In this document: positions 1 to 9,446 of the stretch, piece by piece
Layout: every line of letters begins with the position of its first letter
How positions within the stretch are numbered: position 1 is the stretch's first letter
From: an uncultured Marvinbryantia sp.
GTDB lineage: Bacteria; Bacillota; Clostridia; Lachnospirales; Lachnospiraceae
NCBI GenBank assembly: GCA_934408725.1
Contig: CAKRVB010000035.1
Span: forward strand, 1 to 25,424
Direction: 5' to 3'
Length of the DNA: 25,424 nucleotides
Notes under the pieces: model-generated
Told to the model about the DNA's origin: nothing
The model's input: only the letters and a program-made list of their open reading frames with translations
Databases searched by the model: none
Made by a program: the position numbers and the translations under genes

Positions 1-76
1 CCTGCCCTGTGAAGCCCGGACTTTCCTCGTCTGGCACCTTTCGGCCTGCCAGCCGCGATCATTTACCTTACTCACA
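1..76 (-). ncRNA. rnpB: RNase P RNA, 5' part (gene runs off the left edge)
   Basis: On the minus strand the sequence contains GAGGAAAGTCCGGGCT at 15-30, the conserved CR-I/P4 signature near the 5' end of bacterial RNase P RNA, followed by CACAGGGCAGG. Just upstream, 31-52 folds into a P3-like hairpin (CTGGCA/TGCCAG) capped by CC-GAAA-GG. The RNA is the catalytic subunit that removes tRNA 5' leaders. Only the first ~75 nt are in the window. The 5' end is inferred from the promoter at 84-112 (start near 76) and is good to a few nucleotides. Confidence 0.9.
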
Positions 77-83
77 AAATGAT

Positions 84-112
84 ACTATAACTGATCCTCG
101 CATTTTTGTCAA
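84..112 (-). promoter_or_regulatory. Sigma-A promoter of rnpB
   Basis: Minus strand: -35 TTGACA (107-112), a 17-nt spacer and -10 TATAGT (84-89). This is a near-perfect housekeeping promoter about 8 nt before the RNase P RNA. It lies just past the stop codon of the kinase gene, so rnpB can be transcribed independently of the upstream operon. No intrinsic terminator is visible between that gene and rnpB. Confidence 0.88.
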
Positions 113-130
113 ATAATATTTGATGAAAAG

Positions 131-1798
131 CTATACCTGATAACAGCTTCCGCCCACAAATTCTCTTAAAAGTGAATTTAACGGGATATTCTCACTTGGG
201 ATGCTCACAAAATAATCCAGGAACTTCAGAAGTCGCTTTGCTTCCTGATATTCCGGTTCTTCTCTCCTGATTCCCAGCAAAAGTGGCTGAGCATACACTT
301 TCAGGACCGCCAGTTCATAGATCAGAGCGGAGTTAAACATTACATCTGCTTCTTCCTGATATGGGAAAATATGCGCTTCTTCTCCTCTTCTGACAGACGG
401 CCACATAGCTATCGTATCCCTGGCCAGCGTTCCTCTTGTTCTTGCATCCCTGACGATTCTTCGCAACAGCCTGCCATCTGTAGTCGGAATCCGGTTATGT
501 TCATCGATGTTTAACTGGGTCAGCGCACTGATATAGATCTTAAACTTGCTTTCCTTCGGAAGCGAATAAGACAGCCTGTCATCCAATCCATGGATCCCTT
601 CTATTACCAGTACATCATCCGGTCCCAGCTGAAGAACATTACCTTTATATTCTTTTTTTCCGGTTTTGAAGTTAAATATCGGCATATCCACTGCCTTTCC
701 GGCAAGCAGATCCGTCATATTCCGGTTAAACAATTCGATATCGATTGCTTCCAGACATTCATAATCTGGATTTCCCTCTTCATCTCTCGGTGTATCTTCC
801 CGTTCCACAAAATAATTATCCATCGGAATCGGATGCGGCTTCATACCATTCGCTGCCAGCTGTGTCGACAGCCGGTGGGAAAATGTAGTCTTTCCAGAGG
901 AAGAAGGGCCTGCAATCATAATCAGCTTCTTTTCCGGCTGCGCCGTGATCATCGAAGCAATTTCACTGATCTTCTTCTCCTGCAGTGCTTCCTGTACCAG
1001 CATCAGGTCATGAACACCTTCTGACACAATCCGGTCATTTAGGTCTCCTACCGTACGAATCTGCATCATTTCTCCCCATTTCAGAGATTCCTTCTGTACC
1101 TGGAACAGCTTGGCATCTGCCCGAAACTCCGGCACTTTGTCCGGTTCTGATCTCTTTGGCATCTGAAGCACGAATCCTTCATCAAAAGGTATCAGAGTAA
1201 ACTGATCCAGATAACTGGTATCCGGTACCATATAGCCATAAAAGTAATCCTTAAATCCTGCCAGGTCATAAATATTCACCTTAGAGGCAATCCGGTAATG
1301 GAACAGTTTTTCCTTATCTTCCATGCCAAGTCTGCGAAACAGCTCTATGGCTTCATCTGTGGAAATGGATGTCTTGGTAATCGGCAGCTTCTTTTCCACC
1401 ATCTCCCGCATCGCCTGCTCCACCTGTTTCAAAAATGTGGGGTCTGTTTTTTTCTCACCGGAAATGGTCACATAGAATCCACTTCCTACGGAATAATGAA
1501 TGCCCACACGATCCACCAGTTCAAACCCTCCTACCGTATAGACAGCCTTCAGCATCAGTAAAATCATGCTTCTGCGATAGGTCATAAATCCATTTTTATC
1601 CTTCAACGTCAGCAGACAAATCTCTTCCCCGTCTTTCATTTTCTTGGTAAGCTCTTTTAATCTGCCATTTACCGACGCCAGCACAATCCTGCTGTCTGCA
1701 TATTTCTGAAGCTCCTGTGCAGCATCCAGATAGCGGGTACCTTCCCGGTATGTCTTTTCTTTTCCGTCAATTTTTACCTGTAGCATTTTTTCCTGCAT
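131..1798 (-). CDS. TGS-domain/uridine kinase-like nucleoside kinase
   Basis: A 555-aa cytosolic protein. Residues ~1-65 resemble a TGS domain, followed by a region like the threonyl/alanyl-tRNA synthetase second additional domain. From ~290 there is a uridine kinase/phosphoribulokinase-type P-loop NTPase with Walker A GPSSSGKTT at 297-305. Family members are annotated as nucleoside (uridine-type) kinases that transfer a phosphate from ATP; the true substrate of this TGS-fused form is not settled, and a role linked to tRNA or translation is possible. The ATG at 1798 follows AAGGAG with a 9-nt spacer. The gene lies 24 nt after the nif3-like gene and is the last gene of the long run. Length and architecture look normal and no damage is seen. 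Confidence 0.85.
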   Translation of the reverse strand: MQEKMLQVKIDGKEKTYREGTRYLDAAQELQKYADSRIVLASVNGRLKELTKKMKDGEEICLLTLKDKNGFMTYRRSMILLMLKAVYTVGGFELVDRVGIHYSVGSGFYVTISGEKKTDPTFLKQVEQAMREMVEKKLPITKTSISTDEAIELFRRLGMEDKEKLFHYRIASKVNIYDLAGFKDYFYGYMVPDTSYLDQFTLIPFDEGFVLQMPKRSEPDKVPEFRADAKLFQVQKESLKWGEMMQIRTVGDLNDRIVSEGVHDLMLVQEALQEKKISEIASMITAQPEKKLIMIAGPSSSGKTTFSHRLSTQLAANGMKPHPIPMDNYFVEREDTPRDEEGNPDYECLEAIDIELFNRNMTDLLAGKAVDMPIFNFKTGKKEYKGNVLQLGPDDVLVIEGIHGLDDRLSYSLPKESKFKIYISALTQLNIDEHNRIPTTDGRLLRRIVRDARTRGTLARDTIAMWPSVRRGEEAHIFPYQEEADVMFNSALIYELAVLKVYAQPLLLGIRREEPEYQEAKRLLKFLDYFVSIPSENIPLNSLLREFVGGSCYQV

Positions 1799-1822
1799 CG
1801 TAAGTCTCTCCTTTTTTCAGTT

Positions 1823-2611
1823 CTATATCACTTGAAACGGATTGCTACTCTCTGTCTTTTTTATCTCCAGATTTGGAAATTGCGATTTCAGGTACTGTTC
1901 CATGCGGCTGATAAAGATATGCTCCAGTCCATAGTGTCCTGCATCAATCACAGCGATCCCCTGATCCACCGCATCAATTCCATCATGATGTCCGATATCG
2001 CCGGTGATCATCACCTGCGCTTTCTTTTGGATGGCAGTTCCAATCATACTTTTTCCGGATCCAGGACAGATCGCCACCCGTTCGATCACCTGATCCAGAT
2101 CACCAAATATTTTTACCGTATCCAGCCCAAAAATACGTTTCACAATCTGTGCACACTCCTCCACAGTCACCGGCCGTACCAGTGCTCCCACCCGGCCGAT
2201 TCCCTCCGGCATACCATTTTTTTCATTTATTCCTGTTATCTCCAGTACTTCCGGATGCTGAAGTTTCATCAGCTCACCTGCTGCTTCTCCCATTTCCACC
2301 ACATCATAGTTGGTATGCATGGCATAGTGACAGATATCGTTCTGAATCAATGTAAAAATTTTATGTCCGGTCAAAGATTCTGCCTGTACCTGGCGGATTC
2401 CATCCAATGTCAGTGGATGATGCGTCAGCAGCATATCAGCTTTCCACTCCGCTGCTTCTTTTATTACTGCATCTGTCGCATCCAGTGCCAGAAATACTCT
2501 TCGTACTGCTTTATTTTTCCGTCCCACCTGCAATCCACTGTTATCCCAGCTTTCTGCTTTTTCCAGTGGATACCGTTCTTCCAGTTTCTGTGTCAGTTCT
2601 TTCATGGTCAT
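1823..2611 (-). CDS. Nif3-like dinuclear metal center protein (DUF34/YqfO family)
   Basis: A 262-aa protein of the NIF3/DUF34 family, cytosolic hexamers binding two metal ions; the molecular function is unsettled (GTP cyclohydrolase I type 2 is a frequent but weak label). It opens with the typical segment ending in SWDNSGLQVG (21-30). Probable metal ligands are visible: LLTHHP with His64/His65, HTNYD with Asp103, and DAGHYGLE with His226 and Glu230. The YqfO insert between the two halves is short. The ATG at 2611 overlaps the trmK stop in an ATGA and has AAGGAG 8 nt upstream; an alternative ATG two codons in has worse spacing. trmK-nif3 pairing is very common in Firmicutes and suggests translational coupling. 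Confidence 0.93.
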   Translation of the reverse strand: MTMKELTQKLEERYPLEKAESWDNSGLQVGRKNKAVRRVFLALDATDAVIKEAAEWKADMLLTHHPLTLDGIRQVQAESLTGHKIFTLIQNDICHYAMHTNYDVVEMGEAAGELMKLQHPEVLEITGINEKNGMPEGIGRVGALVRPVTVEECAQIVKRIFGLDTVKIFGDLDQVIERVAICPGSGKSMIGTAIQKKAQVMITGDIGHHDGIDAVDQGIAVIDAGHYGLEHIFISRMEQYLKSQFPNLEIKKTESSNPFQVI

Positions 2612-3300
2612 CTCATCTGCTCCTTTGCCAGACGGATTTTCTCTTTCTTTTCTTGTACTTCTGCCCGTCTTCTTTCAATATGTTCTCCACTTTTTCCTTC
2701 CAGAGAACTCAGGATCTCCCCACAAAGCTTTTCCTCTTTCTCCAGAAACTCCTGCAATACAGGATTCCCTGCTGCAATCAGATATTTTCCAAATGCATAT
2801 TCCTGTTCTTCCCATTTTTCCTGCGTTCCATGTTCCACCCGCATCATCGGATAATACTTTCCTTCATCCAGTACCATATTCTCTGCCGTGATCCGATAGC
2901 CATGTCCTGCCAGGAACTTCCTTACCTGCTCCAGTTCCGATTGAGGCTGAAGTACCAGTGTCTGCACTGTTTTCAGGATTTCTTCACCTGACTCCAGAAT
3001 ACGTATGGTCAAAAGACCGCCCATTCCGGCAATGATCACGCCATCTGCCTCTCCACTCTTTAACGCTGCCGCTCCATCCGACAGTCTGGTCACAATCTTA
3101 TCTTCCATCCTATAGGCCTGAATATTCTTTTGTGCACGCTCCAGTGGTCCTTTATTTACGTCCATGGCAATCGCTCTTTCCGCCAGATGCTGCTCCACCA
3201 TATAGATTGGAATATATCCGTGATCGGTTCCGATGTCTGCAATACACTGACAGGTTCCGGCCAGCCTTACCACTGCTTCTAATCTTTTTGATAACTGCAT
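2608..3300 (-). CDS. trmK: tRNA (adenine(22)-N1)-methyltransferase
   Basis: A 230-aa class I SAM-dependent methyltransferase of the TrmK family, which makes m1A22 in bacterial tRNAs. The SAM-binding motif DIGTDHGYIP is at 22-31, followed by the family sequence GVIIAGMGG. The C-terminal ~60 residues are charged and helical, matching the coiled-coil tail of the family. The reading frame is open upstream to a TTG at 3336, but ATG at 3300 with GGAG 5 nt before it is the better start; the TTG start would also overlap dnaG. The gene follows dnaG after 22 nt and overlaps nif3 by 4 nt. The position normally held by rpoD directly upstream is empty. Confidence 0.93.
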   Translation of the reverse strand: MQLSKRLEAVVRLAGTCQCIADIGTDHGYIPIYMVEQHLAERAIAMDVNKGPLERAQKNIQAYRMEDKIVTRLSDGAAALKSGEADGVIIAGMGGLLTIRILESGEEILKTVQTLVLQPQSELEQVRKFLAGHGYRITAENMVLDEGKYYPMMRVEHGTQEKWEEQEYAFGKYLIAAGNPVLQEFLEKEEKLCGEILSSLEGKSGEHIERRRAEVQEKKEKIRLAKEQMR

Positions 3301-3322
3301 AGTTTCTCCATCTTCCGTGGAA

Positions 3323-5095
3323 TTACTGTTCTCCAAAATCCACTCTTATTTTCTGTATCTGTGTCAGCTTTTTCCGGTCAGCAATAATCTGCTGAAGTCC
3401 TTTCATATCAGTCGGATCCAGATTCGCTGTGCGCTGCTCCAGACTGTATGTCAGAATCTTGCCCAGTGTCTCTTTAAATGCCTTCTCCCGGTCTGCATTT
3501 GTCTCCACCTGAATCGTCGTATTAAACAGGGATGCTGCTTCTCTCTGCTCCTCCGGTTCTGTAAAATGATTGATGATCTTTGCCGGATTACGTTCTCCTG
3601 ATTCATACTGTTCAAACAAAAGACCTGCCACCGTCTCATAAAGCTCTGTGGAAAAATCTTCTTTTTTCAGATACTGTCGGACCAAAGGATACAAAGATGG
3701 GTACTCAATCAGCCAGGTCAACATCAGTTTCTGGGACTTCACCACGCCTTCATCCTTCTCTGGTCTGGCGCTTTTAATCTTCACCGGAGTCTTTGGAATC
3801 GATACGTTCTTCATAGCCATACGATTCACCAGCTTACGTAATGCATCAAATCCCACACCATATCTGGATGCTACCGCCTCAATATAATTTTCCCGCTCCA
3901 GCTCCTGATCAAAGGTCATCAGCTTTTTGGCAGTTTCTTCGTAAAAGGCTGTTTTACTCTGAGGATCCTGCATATCATAATTTCTCTGTAATACATCGAT
4001 TTCAAATAAAAAGCTGTTCTGAGCCTGATCAATCCGCTTCTGAAACTCTTCGGTTCCCAGTACTTTGATAAATTCATCTGGATCCTTATATGGCAGCATA
4101 GACAGTACCTTGGTTGCTACCCCTGCTTCTTTTAGCAGCGGAATCGCACGAAGAGCAGCTTTGACGCCTGCCTCATCACTGTCATAGGTCAGTATTACTT
4201 CATCTGTATACCGCTTCAGCAGACTGGCATGCTGAGAAGTCAGCGCTGTTCCCAGCGAAGCTACTGCATTGGTAAATCCAGCCTGATGCATGGAAATCAC
4301 ATCCATATACCCTTCACATACCAGCATATACTTTTTTCTGGATGTCCGGGCAATATGCAGTCCATACAGATTCCGGCTCTTATCGAATACTCTTGTCTCC
4401 GGCGAATTCAGATACTTCGGCTTTCCATCTCCCATCACACGGCCGCCAAATCCAATCACTCTTCCATTGACATCCATAATCGGGAATATCACACGATTCC
4501 AGAACTTATCATACATTCCCCGTTTCTCATCCACATTCATCAGTCCCGACTGCGCCAGCAAGTCATCGCTGATTCCCTTACTCTTAAGGTATTTGTAAAG
4601 GTCGTTTCCATACTTATTGGAATAACCAAGTCCAAACTTGTGAATGGTCTCATCACTGAGCTTTCTGCCCTTCAGATATTCCATGGCATGAGTGCCATTC
4701 TCTGTTCTCAGCTGATAATAATAATACTTTGCAGCCATTTTATTCAGTTCCAGGATCCTGCTTCTCAGATCCTGCTGCCTCTTCATCTCTTCGTTCATTT
4801 CCTGCTGAGGAAGCTCTACTCCCACCCGGTCTGCCAGATACTTCAATGCTTCCGGAAAAGAATAATTCTCATATTCCATAATAAAGGTCAGCACATTTCC
4901 TCCCGCTCCGCATCCGAAACAATAATACATCTGTTTGGATGGTGAAACTGAAAAGGATGGTGATTTTTCATTATGAAACGGGCAGAGTCCAAAATACGAA
5001 CTTCCCTTTTTCTGTAATTTTACATAACTGGAAATCACATCCACAATATCATTTTTCATTCTGACTTCTTCGATCAGATTTTCTGAATAAAACAT
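3323..5095 (-). CDS. dnaG: DNA primase
   Basis: A 590-aa primase that makes RNA primers at the replication fork. Domains in order: an N-terminal CHC2 zinc ribbon (Cys38, His41, Cys59, Cys62), a central RNA polymerase domain with a TOPRIM fold (LVCEGYMD with Glu261; TYDSDEAG with Asp305 and Asp307), and a ~150-residue C-terminal helicase-interacting region. Length is normal (~600). The ATG at 5095 has AAGGAG 5 nt upstream; an in-frame GTG at 5101 overlaps that ribosome site and is rejected. dgt lies 67 nt upstream. Downstream the frame ends cleanly and trmK follows directly, so the usual dnaG-rpoD macromolecular-synthesis pair is split. Confidence 0.97.
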   Translation of the reverse strand: MFYSENLIEEVRMKNDIVDVISSYVKLQKKGSSYFGLCPFHNEKSPSFSVSPSKQMYYCFGCGAGGNVLTFIMEYENYSFPEALKYLADRVGVELPQQEMNEEMKRQQDLRSRILELNKMAAKYYYYQLRTENGTHAMEYLKGRKLSDETIHKFGLGYSNKYGNDLYKYLKSKGISDDLLAQSGLMNVDEKRGMYDKFWNRVIFPIMDVNGRVIGFGGRVMGDGKPKYLNSPETRVFDKSRNLYGLHIARTSRKKYMLVCEGYMDVISMHQAGFTNAVASLGTALTSQHASLLKRYTDEVILTYDSDEAGVKAALRAIPLLKEAGVATKVLSMLPYKDPDEFIKVLGTEEFQKRIDQAQNSFLFEIDVLQRNYDMQDPQSKTAFYEETAKKLMTFDQELERENYIEAVASRYGVGFDALRKLVNRMAMKNVSIPKTPVKIKSARPEKDEGVVKSQKLMLTWLIEYPSLYPLVRQYLKKEDFSTELYETVAGLLFEQYESGERNPAKIINHFTEPEEQREAASLFNTTIQVETNADREKAFKETLGKILTYSLEQRTANLDPTDMKGLQQIIADRKKLTQIQKIRVDFGEQ

Positions 5096-5162
5096 AAACA
5101 CTCCTTAAAACGTTCCTGTTCATTTGCGCACTGCAACACGCTTTGCGATGTAAACAGTAATC

Positions 5163-6197
5163 TTAAAACTGCCATAGTTTCGGTATAAATAGTTCTGTAT
5201 ATTTTGCCATGGCATATTGATCCGTCATACCGGAAATATAATCGCATACTACCCGTTCTACGCCTTCCCCACGATGATAAATCATAACCAGATATTCCTC
5301 CGGCAGGCTTTCCAGATGCTCTGTATAGTACTCATACAATGCGCGTATCATATGTTCCGCTTTTCCTTCTTCCGCCTTTGCCACACTTCCGGTATAGACG
5401 TTACGAAACATAAAGGCCCGCAGATTCTGCATTGCCCATTCGATGTCTGCCGTAGGTAATATCTCCGGCTTTCCCTGACTGTTTTCCACAATATCGTGAA
5501 TCATGGTATTCAACCGTTCCTTTGTGGTACTCCCCAGAATTCTTCGATAAGGTGCCGGAATATCAGATTCTTTTAAAATACCGGCACGCTCCGCATCATC
5601 AATATCGTGATTAATGTAGGCGATCTTATCTGCCAGCTGGACGCATCTGCCCTCTAGCGTAGCCGGATGCCCACTGGTGCGGTGGTTCCGGATACCATCC
5701 CGCACCTCCCAGGTAAGATTCAGCCCCTGTCCCTTTTTTTCCAGGACTTCCACCACACGGACACTCTGCTCACAATGAATAAATCCATCTGGACACAGTC
5801 GATTCAATACATGTTCTCCAGAATGACCAAATGGTGTATGCCCCAGATCATGTCCAAGGGCAATTGCTTCCGTCAGATTCTCATTCAATGACAAAGCACA
5901 GCTGATAGTTCTGGCAATCTGTGAAACCTCCAGAGTATGAGTCAGCCGATCCCGGTAATGGTCTCCCTGTGGACACAGAAATACCTGCGTCTTATGCTTC
6001 AACCGGCGAAAGGCTTTGCAGTGCAATATCCGATCCCGGTCTCTCTGATACGCTGTCCTGATATCACAAGGTTCTTCCTCCCGGTCTCTGCCTCTTGATT
6101 CCACACTTAAGGCTGCATAAGGGCTGAGCAGCTCCTTCTCTCTTGCTTCTGCCCTTTCCCGAATCGTTTCCGTTGATGCAGTTCTGTCAGCTTCCAT
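5163..6197 (-). CDS. dgt: dGTP triphosphohydrolase-like HD-domain protein
   Basis: A 344-aa HD-superfamily dNTPase of the Dgt/type 2 deoxyguanosinetriphosphate triphosphohydrolase-like family, which cleaves dNTPs to deoxynucleoside plus triphosphate and so trims dNTP pools. Metal-site residues are visible: RLTHTLEV with His87, and LGHDLGHTPFGHSGE with His116-Asp117. The arginine-rich region before them (FRRLKHKTQV) and the C-terminal tyrosine-rich helices are typical. The ATG at 6197 follows a GGGAG site at short spacing. Placement immediately before dnaG is conserved in Clostridia and fits coupling of dNTP control to replication. Substrate preference cannot be read from sequence. Confidence 0.93.
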   Translation of the reverse strand: MEADRTASTETIRERAEAREKELLSPYAALSVESRGRDREEEPCDIRTAYQRDRDRILHCKAFRRLKHKTQVFLCPQGDHYRDRLTHTLEVSQIARTISCALSLNENLTEAIALGHDLGHTPFGHSGEHVLNRLCPDGFIHCEQSVRVVEVLEKKGQGLNLTWEVRDGIRNHRTSGHPATLEGRCVQLADKIAYINHDIDDAERAGILKESDIPAPYRRILGSTTKERLNTMIHDIVENSQGKPEILPTADIEWAMQNLRAFMFRNVYTGSVAKAEEGKAEHMIRALYEYYTEHLESLPEEYLVMIYHRGEGVERVVCDYISGMTDQYAMAKYTELFIPKLWQF

Positions 6198-6230
6198 CCT
6201 GCTCCCTGCCTTTCTCCTGACTATCTGTTA

Positions 6231-8426
6231 TTACTTTTTTACTTTAAAACGAATCATCCCATCCTGATCTGTCCGCAGGATCTTATATCCTGCTCTCTTT
6301 AATCTGTCCAGAAGCTCCGAATGCGGATGCCCATAGGAATTTCCCGCTCCGCAGGATATCACAGCACTGGTTCCTCCTGCTTTTTCTAAAAATTCCTCAC
6401 TGCTGCTGTTTCTGGATCCGTGGTGTGCCACCTTCAATACATCCACGTTTCCTTCCAGTGCTTCTGCAGCCTGCTGTTCTCCGCTTCCTTCCAGATCTCC
6501 GGTCAGCAGTGCTGAAAAATCCTGGAAAGAAACTAAAAGAGTCATGGATCCTGCATTCGGACTTTCATAATGCTTCTGTACAGCAGGATTTAATACCCGA
6601 ATGTGCATTCCATCCTGCTCCAGCTCTGTTCCTTTTGCACACTGATATACTGGTATCTGAAAGTGCTTTGCCAGTTCCAGCATATGTCTTTTCTCTTTTT
6701 CATCCTCCAGCTTAAGGTCTGGTATCAGAATCTGTTTGACTGTGATACCATTTACATTCTGACCAGCAGGTCCCCGCTCATAGTTTTCCAGGATCTCCAT
6801 CAATCCACTGATATGATCCTGATCAAAATGAGATATCATCCAGCATTCCACCTGACTGACTCCCTGATACTTCAGATATGGTTCCAGACAATACTGCGCC
6901 AGACGCTCTCTGGTACTGCTTCCGCCATCCATCATCCAGATATTGCCTTTTTCTGTCTGAATGCAGATTCCATCTCCCTGCCCCACATTCAGAAACGTCA
7001 TCGTCCAGTCTCGTGACCCCCGGTAACCTAAAATGCCTACTCCTAGTATAATTCCAAATGCAGTCTTTATCAAATCTATTTTTCCGATTTTCATCAAAAA
7101 CTCGAACAACAGTACGAGAATCAGATAATAGATACCGATCTTCCAGAGCGCAGGGTGACCGATTACCCACTGTGCCCCGGGTATTCTGCCGCACTGTCTG
7201 CACAGCGCAAATGTAATTTGCAAAAGATAATGTACCGGTGCCAGCAGAAAGGTTCCCACTGCAGCACTGCAGATTCCTGTCAATAATCCCAATATTCCCA
7301 TCAATACAATGACAGACATGGATGGAATCACCAGAAGATTCAGTAAAATTCCATATATGGGAATCTGATAATAAAACCAGGCCACAATCGGTGCTGTCAT
7401 CAGCCAGGACACTACACTGACCTTCAGTGCGTCCAATGACGGACGTGTTTCCGGCAGTGCACTCGCCGCAGCCACTCCTGCCACTGCACTGTAAGATAAC
7501 AGGAAGCCGCTCTGGGTTAACAGTTCTGGCTGAAAAAACAACATACTCACTCCGGATACCGCCATGGCTATTGGAATATCATAGGTTCTTCCCAGTACCT
7601 GAGCTCCAAGGAACAGGAAAAACATCATCACAGCTCTGACTGCTGATACCGGGAATCCGGTCAGCATCCCGTAAAACCAAATCAGAATACCTGAAATGAA
7701 AGCTGCACTTCCAAATCCCAATCTTCTTTTTCTCAGGAAATGAAACAAAGACATGCCAATCATGGAAATATGTAATCCTGAAATCGCCAGCACATGAATA
7801 ATACCATTCTTCTGATATAAACTGCGTATTTCCGGATCCAGATTGCTTTTTTCTCCCAGCAGCAGTGCTTCCATGACCCCCGCTTCTTCTTTTTCCATCA
7901 GTTTCTCCAGAACCATTTTGGCATGTTCTCTCAGCATACGACAGGTTTCTTTCATAATGTCCACAGTTCCATTATTATTTAAGATGACACCTTTTTTGAG
8001 ACAAAATGAGATCTTTTGCAAAGTATAATACTGTTCTGCATCAAATTCTCCTTCATTTTGCGCCCCTGTAAAATACTGGCAATAGCCAGACACACAGATC
8101 TGATTTCCGATCTGCACCGTTTCCTGATGCTGCATCTGTATTTTTATTCCGGATATCGTATCAGCTGAAATCGCTGACCTAGAATCTGTGAAATGATCCT
8201 CATCTGTATCACTCACATCATTTGTAGAAATAGAAATGTTCTTTAGAATGATTGTCTGATTTTTCTCTTTGGTATGTATCTGATCCACTGTGCCCGTCAC
8301 TTCCAGCCGTGTTCCTTCCTGCCATGGCCAGGGAGCCCTTTCGGGCTCTCGCTGCTCCCAGATGGCAGTCATTAGAAACCACAGCAAAATCGGAAGGCAG
8401 AGCATACACAATTTGCGTTTTTTCAA
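6231..8426 (-). CDS. comEC: ComEC/Rec2 competence DNA channel protein
   Basis: A 731-aa polytopic membrane protein thought to form the channel that brings single-stranded DNA across the cytoplasmic membrane during transformation. An N-terminal hydrophobic segment (~6-22) and an OB-like soluble region (~30-160) precede the competence domain, with the hallmark HVLAISGLHI at 211-220 and about eight to ten membrane helices up to ~470. The C-terminal metallo-beta-lactamase domain carries VGQGDG (481-486), SHFDQDH (532-538) and AHHGSRNSS, so its metal site looks intact. The start is TTG at 8426, preceded by AAAGGG; the first ATG, seven codons in, has no ribosome site. comEA lies four genes upstream. 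Whether the organism is transformable is unknown. Confidence 0.93.
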   Translation of the reverse strand: MKKRKLCMLCLPILLWFLMTAIWEQREPERAPWPWQEGTRLEVTGTVDQIHTKEKNQTIILKNISISTNDVSDTDEDHFTDSRSAISADTISGIKIQMQHQETVQIGNQICVSGYCQYFTGAQNEGEFDAEQYYTLQKISFCLKKGVILNNNGTVDIMKETCRMLREHAKMVLEKLMEKEEAGVMEALLLGEKSNLDPEIRSLYQKNGIIHVLAISGLHISMIGMSLFHFLRKRRLGFGSAAFISGILIWFYGMLTGFPVSAVRAVMMFFLFLGAQVLGRTYDIPIAMAVSGVSMLFFQPELLTQSGFLLSYSAVAGVAAASALPETRPSLDALKVSVVSWLMTAPIVAWFYYQIPIYGILLNLLVIPSMSVIVLMGILGLLTGICSAAVGTFLLAPVHYLLQITFALCRQCGRIPGAQWVIGHPALWKIGIYYLILVLLFEFLMKIGKIDLIKTAFGIILGVGILGYRGSRDWTMTFLNVGQGDGICIQTEKGNIWMMDGGSSTRERLAQYCLEPYLKYQGVSQVECWMISHFDQDHISGLMEILENYERGPAGQNVNGITVKQILIPDLKLEDEKEKRHMLELAKHFQIPVYQCAKGTELEQDGMHIRVLNPAVQKHYESPNAGSMTLLVSFQDFSALLTGDLEGSGEQQAAEALEGNVDVLKVAHHGSRNSSSEEFLEKAGGTSAVISCGAGNSYGHPHSELLDRLKRAGYKILRTDQDGMIRFKVKK

Positions 8427-8448
8427 AATACACCCTTTCTTTTGACTG

Positions 8449-9432
8449 TTACAAACCGATCTGTGGCTCTCCCAGCTCCTGACTTTCGCTTTCTGCCGCC
8501 TCAGTCACCTGTTCCTGTATCTCCTGAATCTCTATGATATCACTGTTCCGATGAAATGGTCCGACCAGACTCAGGCTGTCTCCGTAGACAACATCTGACG
8601 TTCCTTCTACCTGGAACTGTACTTTATCTACTCCAAGGTTATCGCACAGACTGTCTACCATAGCATAAATCACTACCTCTGGCGCTGCTGTTCCAGCCGC
8701 TGTATCCAGAAATGCCTGATTCAGATTCAGTGTACAGGTCTTCTCACTGACTTTTACATCCAGAACCCGCACCTCTTCTGTAAGGACACCACTAAGTTTA
8801 CTGTTCACTGGTCCTGCTGCCAGCTGTTCCAGAACAACTTTTTCTAAAGTCGTATTCGTAGAATAGTGTACATTCCTCATTTCTTTCACAATCTTGTCTC
8901 CTGAAAGACTGGAAAAATACAGAACCAGTGAAGCATACTGGTAAGAATTGATGCCAACCGGATTGTTGATAAAGTTGCTGCGTGTCATTGCTCCGATCGG
9001 TTCCCCGTTATGGTCTCTCAGCACATCTTCTCCCACATGGAATACCACGGTCTTCACATCCGCAAATTGAGTAACACCTTCTACCAGGCCTGCCCTCAGC
9101 AATACCTCCTGTACCTTATTCATCTTGTTATACTCATTGTTAAACGTGATCGTCAGCTGGCCGCCGGTCAGATCCAGTTCCTGAATGTCCAGCCCTTCCG
9201 GTACCAGACTGTTCTGACCGCTTCCTGCCACACTCTCTTTCATCTTTTTCCACATCTCCTGAATGCAGTCCAGTGTATTTTCTCCTTTTAATGGATAGCC
9301 TGCAGAAATCAGTGTATTTCCTTCCTCATTCACATAAAATACCTGATATCCGGATGTATCTGCTTTTTTCTGCCCACATCCCGTCAGCAAAATCAACACT
9401 GCAACTGCAACCCATAATGTCGTTTTCCTCAT
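8449..9432 (-). CDS. GerMN-domain lipoprotein
   Basis: A 327-aa predicted lipoprotein: a short signal peptide ending LLTGC (Cys19), then two GerMN-type domains, one ending near FHVGEDVLRDHNGEPIG and the second containing VLEQLAAGP and the N-L-N-Q-A-F-L-D segment. GerMN domains occur in the spore-germination protein GerM and in LpqB-like lipoproteins encoded next to envelope-sensing histidine kinases. Here it follows the kinase gene by 14 nt, so a role as extracytoplasmic partner or modulator of that kinase is a reasonable inference; a sporulation or germination role is the alternative. ATG at 9432 with GGAAAGAG upstream. comEC starts 22 nt after its stop. Confidence 0.87.
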   Translation of the reverse strand: MRKTTLWVAVAVLILLTGCGQKKADTSGYQVFYVNEEGNTLISAGYPLKGENTLDCIQEMWKKMKESVAGSGQNSLVPEGLDIQELDLTGGQLTITFNNEYNKMNKVQEVLLRAGLVEGVTQFADVKTVVFHVGEDVLRDHNGEPIGAMTRSNFINNPVGINSYQYASLVLYFSSLSGDKIVKEMRNVHYSTNTTLEKVVLEQLAAGPVNSKLSGVLTEEVRVLDVKVSEKTCTLNLNQAFLDTAAGTAAPEVVIYAMVDSLCDNLGVDKVQFQVEGTSDVVYGDSLSLVGPFHRNSDIIEIQEIQEQVTEAAESESQELGEPQIGL

Positions 9433-9446
9433 ATTCTCTTTCCTGC

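Noticed and set aside
1832..2854. 340-codon open frame on the plus strand
   Set aside because: It lies opposite nif3-like and trmK, encodes a Cys/His/Phe-rich low-complexity product and has no ribosome site; a shadow of the real genes.
5096..5162. GC-rich repeats between dgt and dnaG as a promoter or terminator
   Set aside because: No stem longer than a few bases and no -35/-10 pair with acceptable spacing were found.
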